NCBI RefSeq assembly: GCF_000699445.3 | Contig: NC_067202.1 | Span: 12,491,924 to 12,555,923 of the forward strand | From: Schistosoma haematobium | Lineage: Eukaryota > Platyhelminthes > Trematoda > Strigeidida > Schistosomatidae | DNA length: 64,000 nucleotides | Reading direction: 5' to 3' | Shown here: piece after piece, positions 59,301 through 64,000 of the stretch | Numbering within the stretch: the first letter of the stretch is position 1 | Layout of the letters: every line of letters starts with the position of its first letter | Position numbers and translations under genes: made by a program | Notes under the pieces: generated by a model | What the model was told of the DNA's origin: nothing | The model's database searches: none | What the model saw: the letters and a program-made list of their open reading frames with translations, nothing else

Positions 59301-62129
59301 TTGCTGAGGAGACCCATACTAGGACGAAACGCCCATGCAGTGCTTTCAGGTTTCCCATGGTGATCTAGCCTCAAATGATTCATGATCTCAACCACTGAAA
59401 TTACTATAATATCCACAAAAACTCTTCTCTGATTATAATTTCATCTTTATGCCTTTCCAATGTATATACATTTTACATGTAAATTGATATATCCATTTGT
59501 AAGTAACATATGACGGTTATTTATCTAATATCGTTTATATTACTTGGCATAGTATTGTGTATAGCTTAATCAACTTGACAGAGGGGGGAATTAACAGTGA
59601 CCTTAGTATTGTTTTGCTTGAATCTTCCGAATGAAGTTTAAGACTGCAATTGGTCAGTCGTGTATTGGCATATGTGCATACTGTGTGTATTGCCTCGGTA
59701 TTGCCTTGATTCACAAGCATTATAAGCAAAGATAGATAGTGGCTAGCAGTGGAATCCAGTTTGACGCGCGTTTCGTCCTATTCGGGACTCGTCATCAGGA
59801 TGTGCTTGCATCTCAGAGTTGACGTGCACTCTAGGACTCGAAAAGCAAATGTCTATCATGACTCTGTAGCTGAGTGGGTAACGCGATGGCATTTGAAGCG
59901 AATGGTACTGGATTCGAGTCCCAAAGTGAACTCATAGATGCGGGTACATCCACCTGACGAGTCCTAAATAGGATGAAACGCGCGATCTGGACTCCACTGC
60001 TAGCCACTATCCATATTTGCTTAACAGTGTATCCTTTTATATTTTCTGTTGAATTGGTATGTTAAAAATTGTGCAAGGTATATATATATATATAGTGGTT
60101 TTATTTCAAGTAGTCATTTTTCTACTTTCTCAAATTATTAGTAGTATAATTTATAGTCTTAAATATTTCGAACCACAACATTACAGTTAGTGACATTGTT
60201 GTGAACGAGAACACATGTGAGAACAACCGGTTGTGTTTTGATACAAAACCATACACTGAATACTTCATTTGTAAAATTGAATCATTTGTCCTCTCCATTC
60301 TGTATGATTCTTCCAGTTCACAATTCCTTTCTCTCCTTACAATCTTCTTAGCCTTCTGCTGCCATATTTTTTTCACTTCCGATTGGTGTTGCATAGTACT
60401 TATGTCTTCAGACATAAGTAGCATATATCATGATATTACGCAGCTATTCAAAGTGAGATAGGTGGGATAGGTTTCAGAATTTGGAGTTGATATTTGGAAC
60501 TCGAACCCTGACACTCACTAAGCGATCAATCCATATGAGATAAAGATTAACATTTGCAGTAAAGATGAGGCTAAAAACATTTAATTTACACTATTACACA
60601 CAACATTGGGATTAAAACATCAATTTCGACTAGTTCTGCAGTGATTTTTATCATTATTATTGTCTTTTGTTAGCTGTACAATCACTTACTCATGTTAGTT
60701 ATCCGTCCCCTTCCACACTTATATCTCTTACCTACCATGTGGTCTCGGAACATCATATGATTCATCCAGACTTAGTAATGTATTTCACTTATCAAGGCAG
60801 GTAGTGTAAAACGAATAGTCGTCAATGTTTTCATTCAATGGTTATAAATCCAATTGATTTAATCACTAATCCATCACACCAAACACATGTTTAATTAGTT
60901 TTGAATAGAGTAAGAACAATGATTGAATTAAGATAATGTAAATTAATTATATAATGGCAAGTTCGTTCCATCTAGCTAAAATCTTATCTGTCAGCCAGTT
61001 GGTGTTGTTCAAAGCAGGGCTTGTCATAAACGGATGTTAGCACAAAATGCTGTACCACATTAACGCTGCGATATGAGTTTAAATGCATGAGTAACATAGG
61101 AACTAAAACAGCACAGCAGTTATCATTTTTAAGAACTGCCATACATTAAGAACACTGCTTTAAAAGACGGAGTGAAAAGAAGATACGTATGAAGGAATAA
61201 TGAAACTCAGGGTAAAAAAGGATAAAGAATAAATGTATCCGCATTGTTGTCATCCATTCTAAGCCACTTTGCTCAATGCCTTCAACCACCAGGTTATATA
61301 CATCTACTTACGTGGCCAAGACCAATAATCGTTGATTTCGTATTACTTACTTACTTACTTACGCTTGTTACTCCCAATGGAGCATAGGCCGCTGACCAGC
61401 ATTCTCCAACCAACTCTTTCCTCGGTCTTCCTTTCTAGTTCTATCCAATTGTTCTTCATTCTTCTCATGTCTGTCTCCATTTCTCAGCGTAATATGTCCT
61501 TTGACCTTCTTGTTTGCCGTAGGTCTTGAGGAGTCCGTGTGAGAGCCTGCTTGTGACGCAGTTGGGTACTTTCTTCAATGTGTGGCCTATCCACTTCCAA
61601 CGCTTCTTCCTAATTTCTTTCCTCCACTGGAATCTAATTTGTTCTCTCCCATAGTATACTGTTGCTGATACTTCGTATACCAATGTTATATTTTGGTTAG
61701 GTTTCTCATAGCCGTTTTTTAATATACTCATTGTTACTCAATATCTGTATACTTCTCATTATCAATTAAATTAAATATCTTTTTTTCCTTCATATTTTTG
61801 TATAACAATTAGATCGTAATGATTTATTGGATGTAGAAACTATAGAGAATAATCAAAATAATCTTTTAGAAACATTTAATCGTTATGTGAATCGTACACG
61901 TGGTCAAATAAAACAATCTAATACTTATCCAATACCTAGTTCACAATGTTGGCCAAGAATTATTATGACATTAACTGAATTACGTTCAGTTACAATGTGT
62001 GCACAAGATTTATTTTCACAAACATCTGGTACTACTACTAATAATAATACTACTGATAATAATAATCAGTTACCATGGTATCTTCATGAATTATTTTTAG
62101 CTGATGAAGTCATAAACACTGTAGAATAA
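30555..62129 (+). CDS. THR: Thyroid hormone receptor-type nuclear receptor, seven coding exons, 1147 aa
   Basis: A ligand-regulated transcription factor of the nuclear receptor superfamily (NR1A type), acting in the nucleus on hormone response elements. Seven exons join with agreeing phases (1,1,0,0,0,1) and total 3444 bp including the stop. Order: Ser/Thr-rich A/B region (1-206), two-zinc-finger DNA-binding domain (about 224-293) with P box CEGCKG, the TR-type extension [19 protein letters not shown] (294 on), a His/Gln/Ser-rich hinge of about 500 residues, then the ligand-binding domain (about 884-1147) ending in the AF-2-like YLHELF. The extension closely matches vertebrate TR 'LVLDDSKRLAKRKLIEENR'. 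Vertebrate TRs have about 400-490 residues, so this protein is more than twice as long. Schistosomes have two TR genes (alpha and beta); I cannot say which this is. Introns are 2.6-7.2 kb and full of repeats. Confidence 0.93.
31248..31640. repeat. SINE family 3 remnant with a family C fragment inside
   Basis: The head 'gatcactggatagtcatg' is in plus orientation, but the hammerhead-like module at about 31545-31590 reads on the minus strand (TTGACGAGTGC, ACACGGAAC). A piece of family C (about 31375-31445, 'ttggtacaaggaggcaccaa') interrupts it. The ribozyme core is decayed. Confidence 0.55.
31831..31870 (+). repeat. TTA microsatellite
   Basis: About thirteen TTA units. Confidence 0.9.
31985..32340 (+). 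repeat. Non-LTR family B2, 3' end only
   Basis: Shares 'gtgttccttcgaatcctgag' and 'ttactac.tctacta' with 39560-39720, and ends in a TGAC repeat tail (32305-32330). Confidence 0.65.
32525..32700 (+). repeat. SINE family 2, plus, 5'-truncated
   Basis: Starts at the B-box-like 'ttgggttcgaatctcgtgg'. The ribozyme has CTGAGGAGTCCC...GGACAAATCTG, so the GAAA is lost. Confidence 0.7.
33171..33692 (-). repeat. Family C interspersed repeat, full-length minus copy
   Basis: About 520 bp. The left end is a TTTA run (an AAAT tail on the sense strand) next to 'acacatagatattggtacaag'. The right end is 'ggcacttgggggc'. It matches the element at 50142-50624, whose boundaries are fixed by a target-site duplication. 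No significant open frame; probably a non-autonomous retroposon. Confidence 0.8.
33930..34310 (+). repeat. Family D interspersed repeat
   Basis: About 300-380 bp around 'cagatataagtagtatgtag', 'gaacgagaacag', 'gaaacaatgaag' and 'tactgtatagttctcag'. Copies lie at 40815-41095, 47710-48055 and 51660-51960, and an inverted copy at 60125-60450. No coding potential; class unknown. Confidence 0.75.
34455..34625 (+). repeat. SINE family 2, plus
   Basis: CTGAGGAGTCCC...GGACGAACTGGCCGTCC: the stems are good, but one A of CGAAAC is lost. Confidence 0.75.
34720..34930 (-). repeat. SINE family 2, minus
   Basis: Complete order of tail, ribozyme and tRNA-like head. The core has decayed to TTGAAGAG and CGAAGT. 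Confidence 0.75.
36170..36545. repeat. Eroded Sm-alpha-like units, opposed
   Basis: A minus piece (36170-36330) precedes a plus unit (36375-36545). The plus hammerhead reads GTTGATGAGTCCCG...GGACGAGACGCACGTCC, with a changed CTGA and GAAA, so it is probably inactive. Confidence 0.65.
36813..37055 (+). repeat. Family C, plus, 5' half
   Basis: 'ctccaaatgctctcatatgac' through 'ttccaaacgcatggtgcac', matching the 5' half of 55969-56500. The 3' half is missing. Confidence 0.7.
37425..37845 (-). repeat. Non-LTR family B, minus, 3' end
   Basis: A GTCA tail at 37425-37438, then 'acaacgtaggaccaggca'. The coding remnant reads [28 protein letters not shown] on the minus strand. Confidence 0.75.
38125..38262 (+). 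repeat. SINE family 2 fragment next to the DBD exon
   Basis: The ribozyme segment CTGAGGAGTCCT...GGACGAAATGGACGCC and the 3' tail. It ends about 60 bp before the exon's splice acceptor. Confidence 0.75.
38325..38585 (+). CDS. THR: THR exon B: DNA-binding domain
   Basis: 261 bp. All eight zinc-binding cysteines of the two C4 fingers are present (CVVC...CEGC and C-x5-C...C-x2-C). The P box CEGCKG is the type that prefers AGGTCA half-sites. The D-box region is [18 protein letters not shown]. The acceptor is TTTACCAG and the donor GTAAGT. The exon ends GGMAKD plus one base, completed to Leu by the next exon. Confidence 0.96.
38755..39015 (-). repeat. SINE family 2, minus, ribozyme absent
   Basis: The 'gatcgaacacaggacctccg' tRNA-like block and the 5' block around 'ctcactagaactacgg' are recognisable. 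The hammerhead segment is missing. Confidence 0.55.
39350..39790 (+). repeat. Non-LTR family B2, 3' coding end and UTR
   Basis: The translation [19 protein letters not shown]...[12 protein letters not shown] matches the C-terminus of family B. The 3' UTR matches 31985-32340. Confidence 0.75.
40156..40490 (+). repeat. SINE family 2, long plus copy
   Basis: 5' block (ctggcttcaagaga ... gttgtgagatagtaactcacc), tRNA-like block with A-box-like 'ggctcactggtctagagg', ribozyme and tail in order. The ribozyme (40402-40453) keeps CTGACGAG and GGACGAAACGG, but the triplet region TCATAC lacks GTC. Confidence 0.8.
40815..41095 (+). repeat. Family D
   Basis: Shares 'gaacgagaataaag', 'gaacaatgaagactgagacg' and 'tactgtatggttctcag' with 33930-34310. 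Confidence 0.7.
41620..42370 (-). mobile_element. Non-LTR family B, minus, old truncated copy
   Basis: Matches the reverse-transcriptase C-terminal part of family B ('gactgatgccgcaacctgg', 'cacaatgatccca', 'tagttgacagacggatatc') with many substitutions. No frame remains open. Confidence 0.65.
42490..42625 (-). repeat. Family C, 3' end fragment
   Basis: 'aacacatagatattagtacaa' to 'gcccgggtgcccaaaccgaag', with a TTTA-type tail at the left. Confidence 0.75.
42745..44369 (+). CDS. THR: THR exon C: TR extension and large hinge
   Basis: 1625 bp, 541 full codons. It begins with the conserved [19 protein letters not shown] (its first codon is completed by the previous exon), then becomes low-complexity: His-rich runs (about 43320-43400 and 43755-43815), a poly-Gln run (about 43820-43860) and a Ser run (about 44086-44215). 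It ends YFDKDS before GTAAGT at 44370. Without splicing the frame closes at 44418-44420, which could give a truncated DBD-plus-hinge isoform. Confidence 0.92.
44452..44605 (+). repeat. Sm-alpha-like, eroded plus copy
   Basis: A-box-like 'caatgggttaagcc', B-box-like 'ggtactgggttcagattcc', then 'agatggtgagtt' and 'gggatgaaatatgtatcctgg'. The hammerhead is decayed. Confidence 0.65.
44655..44738 (-). repeat. SINE family 2 tail fragment
   Basis: 'gatgttagaccaccattgaa' to 'ggacagcaacttcg'. It abuts the next, oppositely oriented copy. Confidence 0.65.
44741..44956 (+). repeat. SINE family 2, best-preserved plus copy
   Basis: Head 'cggattggttgaggttagac', A-box-like 'ggctcagtggtcc', B box 'gggttcgaatccggcgag', hammerhead and tail. 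This copy has both catalytic blocks, CTGAGGAG and CGAAAC. Confidence 0.85.
44861..44910 (+). ncRNA. Hammerhead-like motif in SINE family 2
   Basis: CACTG pairs with CAGTG (stem I); CTGAGGAG core; GTCC with GGAC (stem II); CGAAAC; stem III ACGG with CCTT has one mismatch; the cleavage triplet is TTC rather than GTC. Other copies suggest the ancestral stem III was ACGG/CCGT with GTC. Weak or no activity is expected from this copy. Confidence 0.6.
46322..46740 (-). repeat. SINE family 2, full-length minus copy
   Basis: Tail, ribozyme (46371-46420), tRNA-like block, head and 5' block. Stem I GCACT/AGTGC, stem II and stem III ACGG/CCGT with GTC are all intact. The only core change is CTAAGGAG for CTGAGGAG. 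Confidence 0.8.
47013..47156 (+). CDS. THR: THR exon D: start of the ligand-binding domain
   Basis: 48 codons, phase 0 to 0, from [12 protein letters not shown] to [10 protein letters not shown]. It occupies the helix-1 position (vertebrate TR 'HVATEAHRSTN'), though similarity is weak. Acceptor TTTTTTAAG, donor GTAAAT. Its place is supported by splice phase and position more than by sequence. Confidence 0.75.
47174..47420 (+). repeat. AGT/AAT trinucleotide microsatellite at a splice donor
   Basis: About 245 bp of AGT units with AAT interruptions (a pure AAT block near 47340-47372), starting 17 bases inside the intron. Plus-strand translation in the exon's frame is poly-Ser/Asn. Confidence 0.95.
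47710..48055 (+). repeat. Family D
   Basis: 'acagatataagtattatgta', 'gaacgggaacacagag', 'gaacaatgaactttgagac'; diverged from the other copies. Confidence 0.7.
48200..48660 (-). repeat. Non-LTR family B, minus, 3' end
   Basis: A GTCA tail, then 'acataggaccaggcacatac'. The coding remnant is in minus orientation to about 48640. It is close to 19606-20345. Confidence 0.75.
48895..49310. repeat. SINE family 2, eroded opposed fragments
   Basis: A minus tail piece (48905-48995) and a plus piece (49090-49310) with 'ggtcctgagttcgatcc' and TCTGAGGAG. The ribozyme is decayed. Confidence 0.5.
49320..49490 (+). repeat. Non-LTR family B2, 3' UTR
   Basis: 'ttgttactacctctactatta', ending in a TGAC repeat tail (49464-49480). 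Confidence 0.65.
49565..50690 (+). mobile_element. Non-LTR family B, plus copy, split by a family C insertion
   Basis: The coding remnant 49712-49930 reads [20 protein letters not shown], then [20 protein letters not shown]. The 3' UTR stops at 50141 and resumes at 50636 with 'ttaacttggaccgatgcc' and a TGAC tail. Confidence 0.8.
50142..50624 (-). mobile_element. Family C element nested in family B, with duplication
   Basis: 483 bp bounded by the direct repeat AATGAGGTGTG (50131-50141 and 50625-50635). On the minus strand it starts GCCCCCAAATGCCCTGG and ends in an AAAT-type tail. The duplication proves it is a unit that inserted as a retroposon. Confidence 0.88.
51660..51960 (+). repeat. Family D
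   Basis: 'gcagatataagtagtatgta', 'tcaattgaaagtgaaatgtc', 'tactgtatagttctcaaa'. It is the closest relative of 33930-34310. Confidence 0.75.
51985..52090 (+). repeat. Sm-alpha-like 3' portion with hammerhead
   Basis: The core CTGACGAG and a GATGAAAC block are intact. Stem I is ATCCAG/CTGGAT. Stem II GTCT/AGAT has one wobble pair. Stem III is weakened (ACGTGGGT) but the GTC triplet is present. It ends 70 bp before THR exon E. Confidence 0.75.
52162..52299 (+). CDS. THR: THR exon E: ligand-binding domain helix 3 region
   Basis: 46 codons, phase 0 to 0. It reads [20 protein letters not shown], corresponding to vertebrate TR '[20 protein letters not shown]'. There is no ATG, so it is found only by similarity and splice phase (acceptor GTTTTAG, donor GTAAGT). 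Confidence 0.9.
52612..52860 (-). repeat. Family C, minus, 3' half
   Basis: 'ttggtaaaaaggggcacc' to 'gatgcaatccaatggtagctgg', with a TTTA-type tail at the left. Confidence 0.75.
53100..54340 (+). mobile_element. Non-LTR family B, longest copy (reverse transcriptase remnant)
   Basis: The translation includes [21 protein letters not shown] (reverse-transcriptase motif B), then [13 protein letters not shown] and [16 protein letters not shown]. The catalytic YADD-type block is deleted and there are many frame breaks. It ends with 'ggtcgtacattgtaactgac'. This motif set separates family B from the RTE at 12984. Confidence 0.8.
54762..55262 (+). repeat. Family C, full-length plus copy
   Basis: Starts 'ccctcaaatgctctggtacg' and ends 'aatatttatgtgtttaaa' with an AAAT tail. 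About 500 bp. Confidence 0.8.
55375..55900. repeat. Sm-alpha-like units, eroded, opposed
   Basis: A minus piece (about 55385-55500), a minus 3' module (about 55600-55700) and a plus ribozyme region (about 55720-55860; 'aatgaatcccaaatagaagaa' then 'acaggtcctggattctag'). The catalytic core is lost. Confidence 0.55.
55969..56500 (+). repeat. Family C, full-length plus copy
   Basis: Starts 'ttgcccccaaatgccctgg', the fullest 5' end seen, and ends in an AAATAAATAAAT tail. A possible target duplication was not resolved. Confidence 0.82.
57175..57360 (+). repeat. SINE family 3, tRNA-like copy
   Basis: The tRNA-like head 'ggatagctcagtggtaacg', a degraded B-box region 'aaatcgaatccgtc', then TTGACAAATGCCAAGTAGCA, TGAAACCTAGGTCC: the hammerhead relative of 24352-24412 with CTGACGAG mutated to TTGACAAA. 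Confidence 0.75.
57729..58068 (+). CDS. THR: THR exon F: ligand-binding domain core
   Basis: 113 codons plus one base. [21 protein letters not shown] matches vertebrate TR '[21 protein letters not shown]' (the helix 4-5 signature). Then comes a schistosome-specific Ser/Asn/His loop (about 57865-57945), then [20 protein letters not shown] and [14 protein letters not shown] (TR 'TEVALLQAVLLMS'). Acceptor ATGAAAG, donor GTAAGT. Confidence 0.95.
58425..58665 (-). repeat. SINE family 2, minus
   Basis: The ribozyme strand has stem II GTCC/GGAC and CGAAAC, with the CTGA core changed (GCCAAAGAG). The B-box-like block 'gattcggacccagg' is kept. Confidence 0.75.
59085..59420 (+). repeat. SINE family 2, plus, long copy
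   Basis: 5' block 'ctgttgtcagatagtaactca', A-box-like 'ggatcagtggtctagaag', B box 'gggttcgaatctcgcgg', CTGAGGAG and GGACGAAACG. Stem III and the triplet are damaged (CCCATG). Confidence 0.8.
59605..60030. repeat. Sm-alpha-like pair, minus then plus
   Basis: A minus unit (59605-59850) and a plus unit (59860-60030) share a spacer. The plus unit has a good A box (gtagctgagtgggtaacgcg) and B box (tggattcgagtccc). Its hammerhead has CTGACGAG and GATGAAAC, but the GTC is replaced (GCGATC). Confidence 0.8.
60077..60096 (+). repeat. TA microsatellite
   Basis: About nine TA units. Confidence 0.85.
60125..60450 (-). repeat. Family D, inverted copy
   Basis: On the minus strand it reads 'tatgtctgaagacataagta', 'attgtaaggagagaaagg' and 'aacacaaccggttgttctc'. 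It is diverged but in the family D order. Confidence 0.55.
61342..61690 (-). mobile_element. RTE 3' fragment, minus
   Basis: A TTAC-repeat tail at 61342-61360, then the C-terminal coding end. The minus-strand frame reads [20 protein letters not shown], the same segment as [14 protein letters not shown] in 13000-16008. It ends 120 bp before THR exon G. Confidence 0.85.
61813..62129 (+). CDS. THR: THR exon G: C-terminal ligand-binding domain with AF-2
   Basis: Begins [12 protein letters not shown] (TR 'DRSGLLCVDKIE'), then [13 protein letters not shown] (TR 'LLAFEHYVNHR'), [15 protein letters not shown], a Thr/Asn insert (about 62028-62066), and [14 protein letters not shown], where YLHELF fits the AF-2 helix pattern. 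Stop TAA at 62127-62129. The acceptor is AACAATTAG. Confidence 0.95.
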
Positions 62130-63000
62130 ATGATATTGAAGCAAAGAAATCTATTATGCATTTGTGAAGTATTGCATTAATTCATATTTTATATTTCTAA
62201 TCCTATTTAACATTCTATTCATGAAATGTATATTGTGTCAAAGTAAATACTAATCATGAAAGGAACTCATTCTTATCCCCTTCAAAGGTTCTATACGGGT
62301 ATCTAATGTACTTACTAAAAAAGAAAGACTGTCATGACATAAACCCAGTAAAACTTTATTTCTTTTTTGACCTTATCAAGCAAAAACTACACATCAACAA
62401 AACTTTTTACATACATTTAAATAAGAGGAAGAAGACGAAGAAAAAAAGAGAAAAGGGAAAAAAGGAAAAAAAAGAGCCCCCTCCCCCGTCACACTTCATT
62501 TTTCATTGTTTATTTCTTTATCCATTTAGTCTTCTTCATATAAAATACTTTAATAAATGAATGAATGAATGTGTGTGATAAACCAAAATCAATTTTGATT
62601 TCGGTGTTAAGTCTTTTCACAAGTTTTTTTTTATTTCAAGAAAAAAAGAGAAAAAAAGAATTCAGAGTTTTATTTAATATTCACTATTTACAAAAAGAAA
62701 AAAAATTTATTGATTATTCAATTTTTTCAATTATGTAATACATGTTGAAAGGGGGGCAGCATATTAGTCTCAGGGAATTTTATATTTTCACTTTACTCTT
62801 TTGTTTCTCTTGTTTTTTGGTTGCTATGGTTGTTGTTGCCGTTTTTCTTTTTTACATCAAAGAAAATTATCCGACCAGCAAAGTAAACCAAGAAAGAAAA
62901 AAAATTTTTTCTCTTGTTAATTACCTCATTATAGTGTCATTGTGAATTTGACAGATTGAATGTTGAATAGTTTGTTTGATTGTGTTTTATTGGTGTATTT
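62130..63000 (+). other. THR 3' flank / probable 3' UTR
   Basis: AATAAA lies at 62552-62557 (another at 63195-63200) and could serve polyadenylation. The region is rich in A and pyrimidine tracts (62425-62480, 62640-62705). Small open frames here look like chance. Confidence 0.5.
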
Positions 63001-63960
63001 GAGAGAGAGGGGTGAAGAGACAGGAAAGGGAGGGGAGTTAAAGGAAAGAATATATTATTTTATAGGCTCAATGAATTAAACCTGTGATTATTATACATTC
63101 ATTCAGTTAGTCAATTTTCTGTTCGATCCTTTTTGTTTTGTTTTGTTTTTTCTTAACGAACAATTGACTGATTTTGAGAAAAAGAAAACTTTTTAATAAA
63201 ACTGGTATTAGAAAACTACAGTATACCATTTACTTCACGTCTTTAATTTATTAGTCTATACTACTACTACTACCATTACTACTACTACAACTACTACTAC
63301 TAATAACAATAGTACTATTATTGATAATATCAGTAATATTGGTTTTATTAATATATACGTATACCTAGTGTTTTGTAGTAAATGATTGTTTAAATGATCT
63401 TTCTTATTACAAGTCAGTTATGGAGTTGTTGCTGGGGTTTTGTTTATGAAAATAATTGTATTATTTAATGGGATTAGTGAATAATTCACTTAGTTTGAAT
63501 GTATGAAATCAATGAACTTCTGTCAGCTTCCTTTGACCAATAACTTAATGACAGTGTGATAATAAAATGAAATTAGTATTTAACTTTTTTTTGATCTAAG
63601 GTCCAGCTTCCCACATTCGCTTCCCTGATATTCAAAATAAAATAAGAACACTATTGGAAGATTAACTTCTATCCTACAACTTACTGATATACGATGATGG
63701 TAATATTGGGTAAGTTGCGAAACCTGCATCAGGCACAGCTGGTCGAAGCAGGAGATTGTAATCCATTGATGAGCATGTGTTTGTCAGATTTCCTCTTGAA
63801 GCTATCCCGAGTAGGGGCAACTCTTAATGAGAAAATGTAGGGGCGCACCTGGGTTTTTTCTCTTTGGCATGTTGCTTCGAGGAGTGTGGTGGTGAAGTTA
63901 GGGTAGGATTCACATGTTGTGGTGATTTGATGTACTTAGTACGTTGTATTACCTATTATT
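63001..63960. other. AT-rich flank, no gene recognised
   Basis: A short ACT run at about 63262-63300. A GC-richer patch at 63720-63900 may be repeat, but it matches nothing else in the window. Confidence 0.4.
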
Positions 63961-64000
63961 CCTGAATAGCTCAGCGAGAATAATCCCAAGTGTTCGAGTC
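63961..64000 (+). repeat. tRNA-like repeat start, cut by the window edge
   Basis: 'cctgaatagctcagcgag' resembles an A box and 'gtgttcgagtc' a B box, the same design as the SINE heads. The rest lies outside the window. Confidence 0.4.

Larger units (their letters stand above)
58069..61812 (+). other. THR intron 6 (3.7 kb)
   Basis: Holds SINE family 2, Sm-alpha, family D and an RTE tail. About 60460-61340 and 58670-59080 are AT-rich, with no gene recognised. Confidence 0.7.

Noticed and set aside
62306..62560. Lys-rich 84-codon frame in the THR 3' flank
   Set aside because: It encodes an A-rich low-complexity tract and overlaps a likely polyadenylation signal.

Overview
The window looks like part of a Schistosoma (blood fluke) genome. 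It is AT-rich and full of short dispersed repeats. It carries Sm-alpha-type units with a schistosome hammerhead ribozyme, an RTE-like non-LTR retrotransposon, and two metazoan genes in pieces, with one 30-nt intron and several multi-kilobase introns. The species cannot be fixed from the sequence alone.

Left part (1 to about 6.6 kb): a 500-bp degenerate GTAA/GTA tract, then the first four coding exons of a mitochondrial porin (VDAC) gene on the minus strand (6541 down to 2164). The C-terminal quarter was not found and probably lies off the left edge. One VDAC intron is 30 nt and the next is 3.7 kb.

Middle (about 6.6 to 30 kb): no cellular gene was recognised. It holds an internally deleted LTR element with both LTRs (9344-11044), a solo LTR of the same family (27352-27517), a nearly intact 3.2-kb RTE-like retrotransposon on the minus strand with a perfect 14-bp target-site duplication (12984-16196), truncated RTE copies, Sm-alpha-like monomers in both orientations, and several SINE-like families. 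Three unrelated-looking short repeat families each carry a hammerhead-like motif. The best case is a 272-bp element at 24164-24435 with a perfect 14-bp duplication, a canonical catalytic core and a long closing stem.

Right part (30.5 to 62.1 kb): one plus-strand gene, a thyroid hormone receptor-type nuclear receptor. I reconstructed seven coding exons (30555-31173, 38325-38585, 42745-44369, 47013-47156, 52162-52299, 57729-58068, 61813-62129). All splice phases agree and give 1147 codons. The DNA-binding domain and the start of the T/A-box extension are strongly conserved. The A/B region and the hinge are enlarged by Ser, His and Gln tracts, and the ligand-binding domain is split over the last four exons and ends in an AF-2-like helix. 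The introns are filled with the repeat families above. After 62.1 kb come a low-complexity 3' flank and, at the right edge, the start of another tRNA-like repeat.
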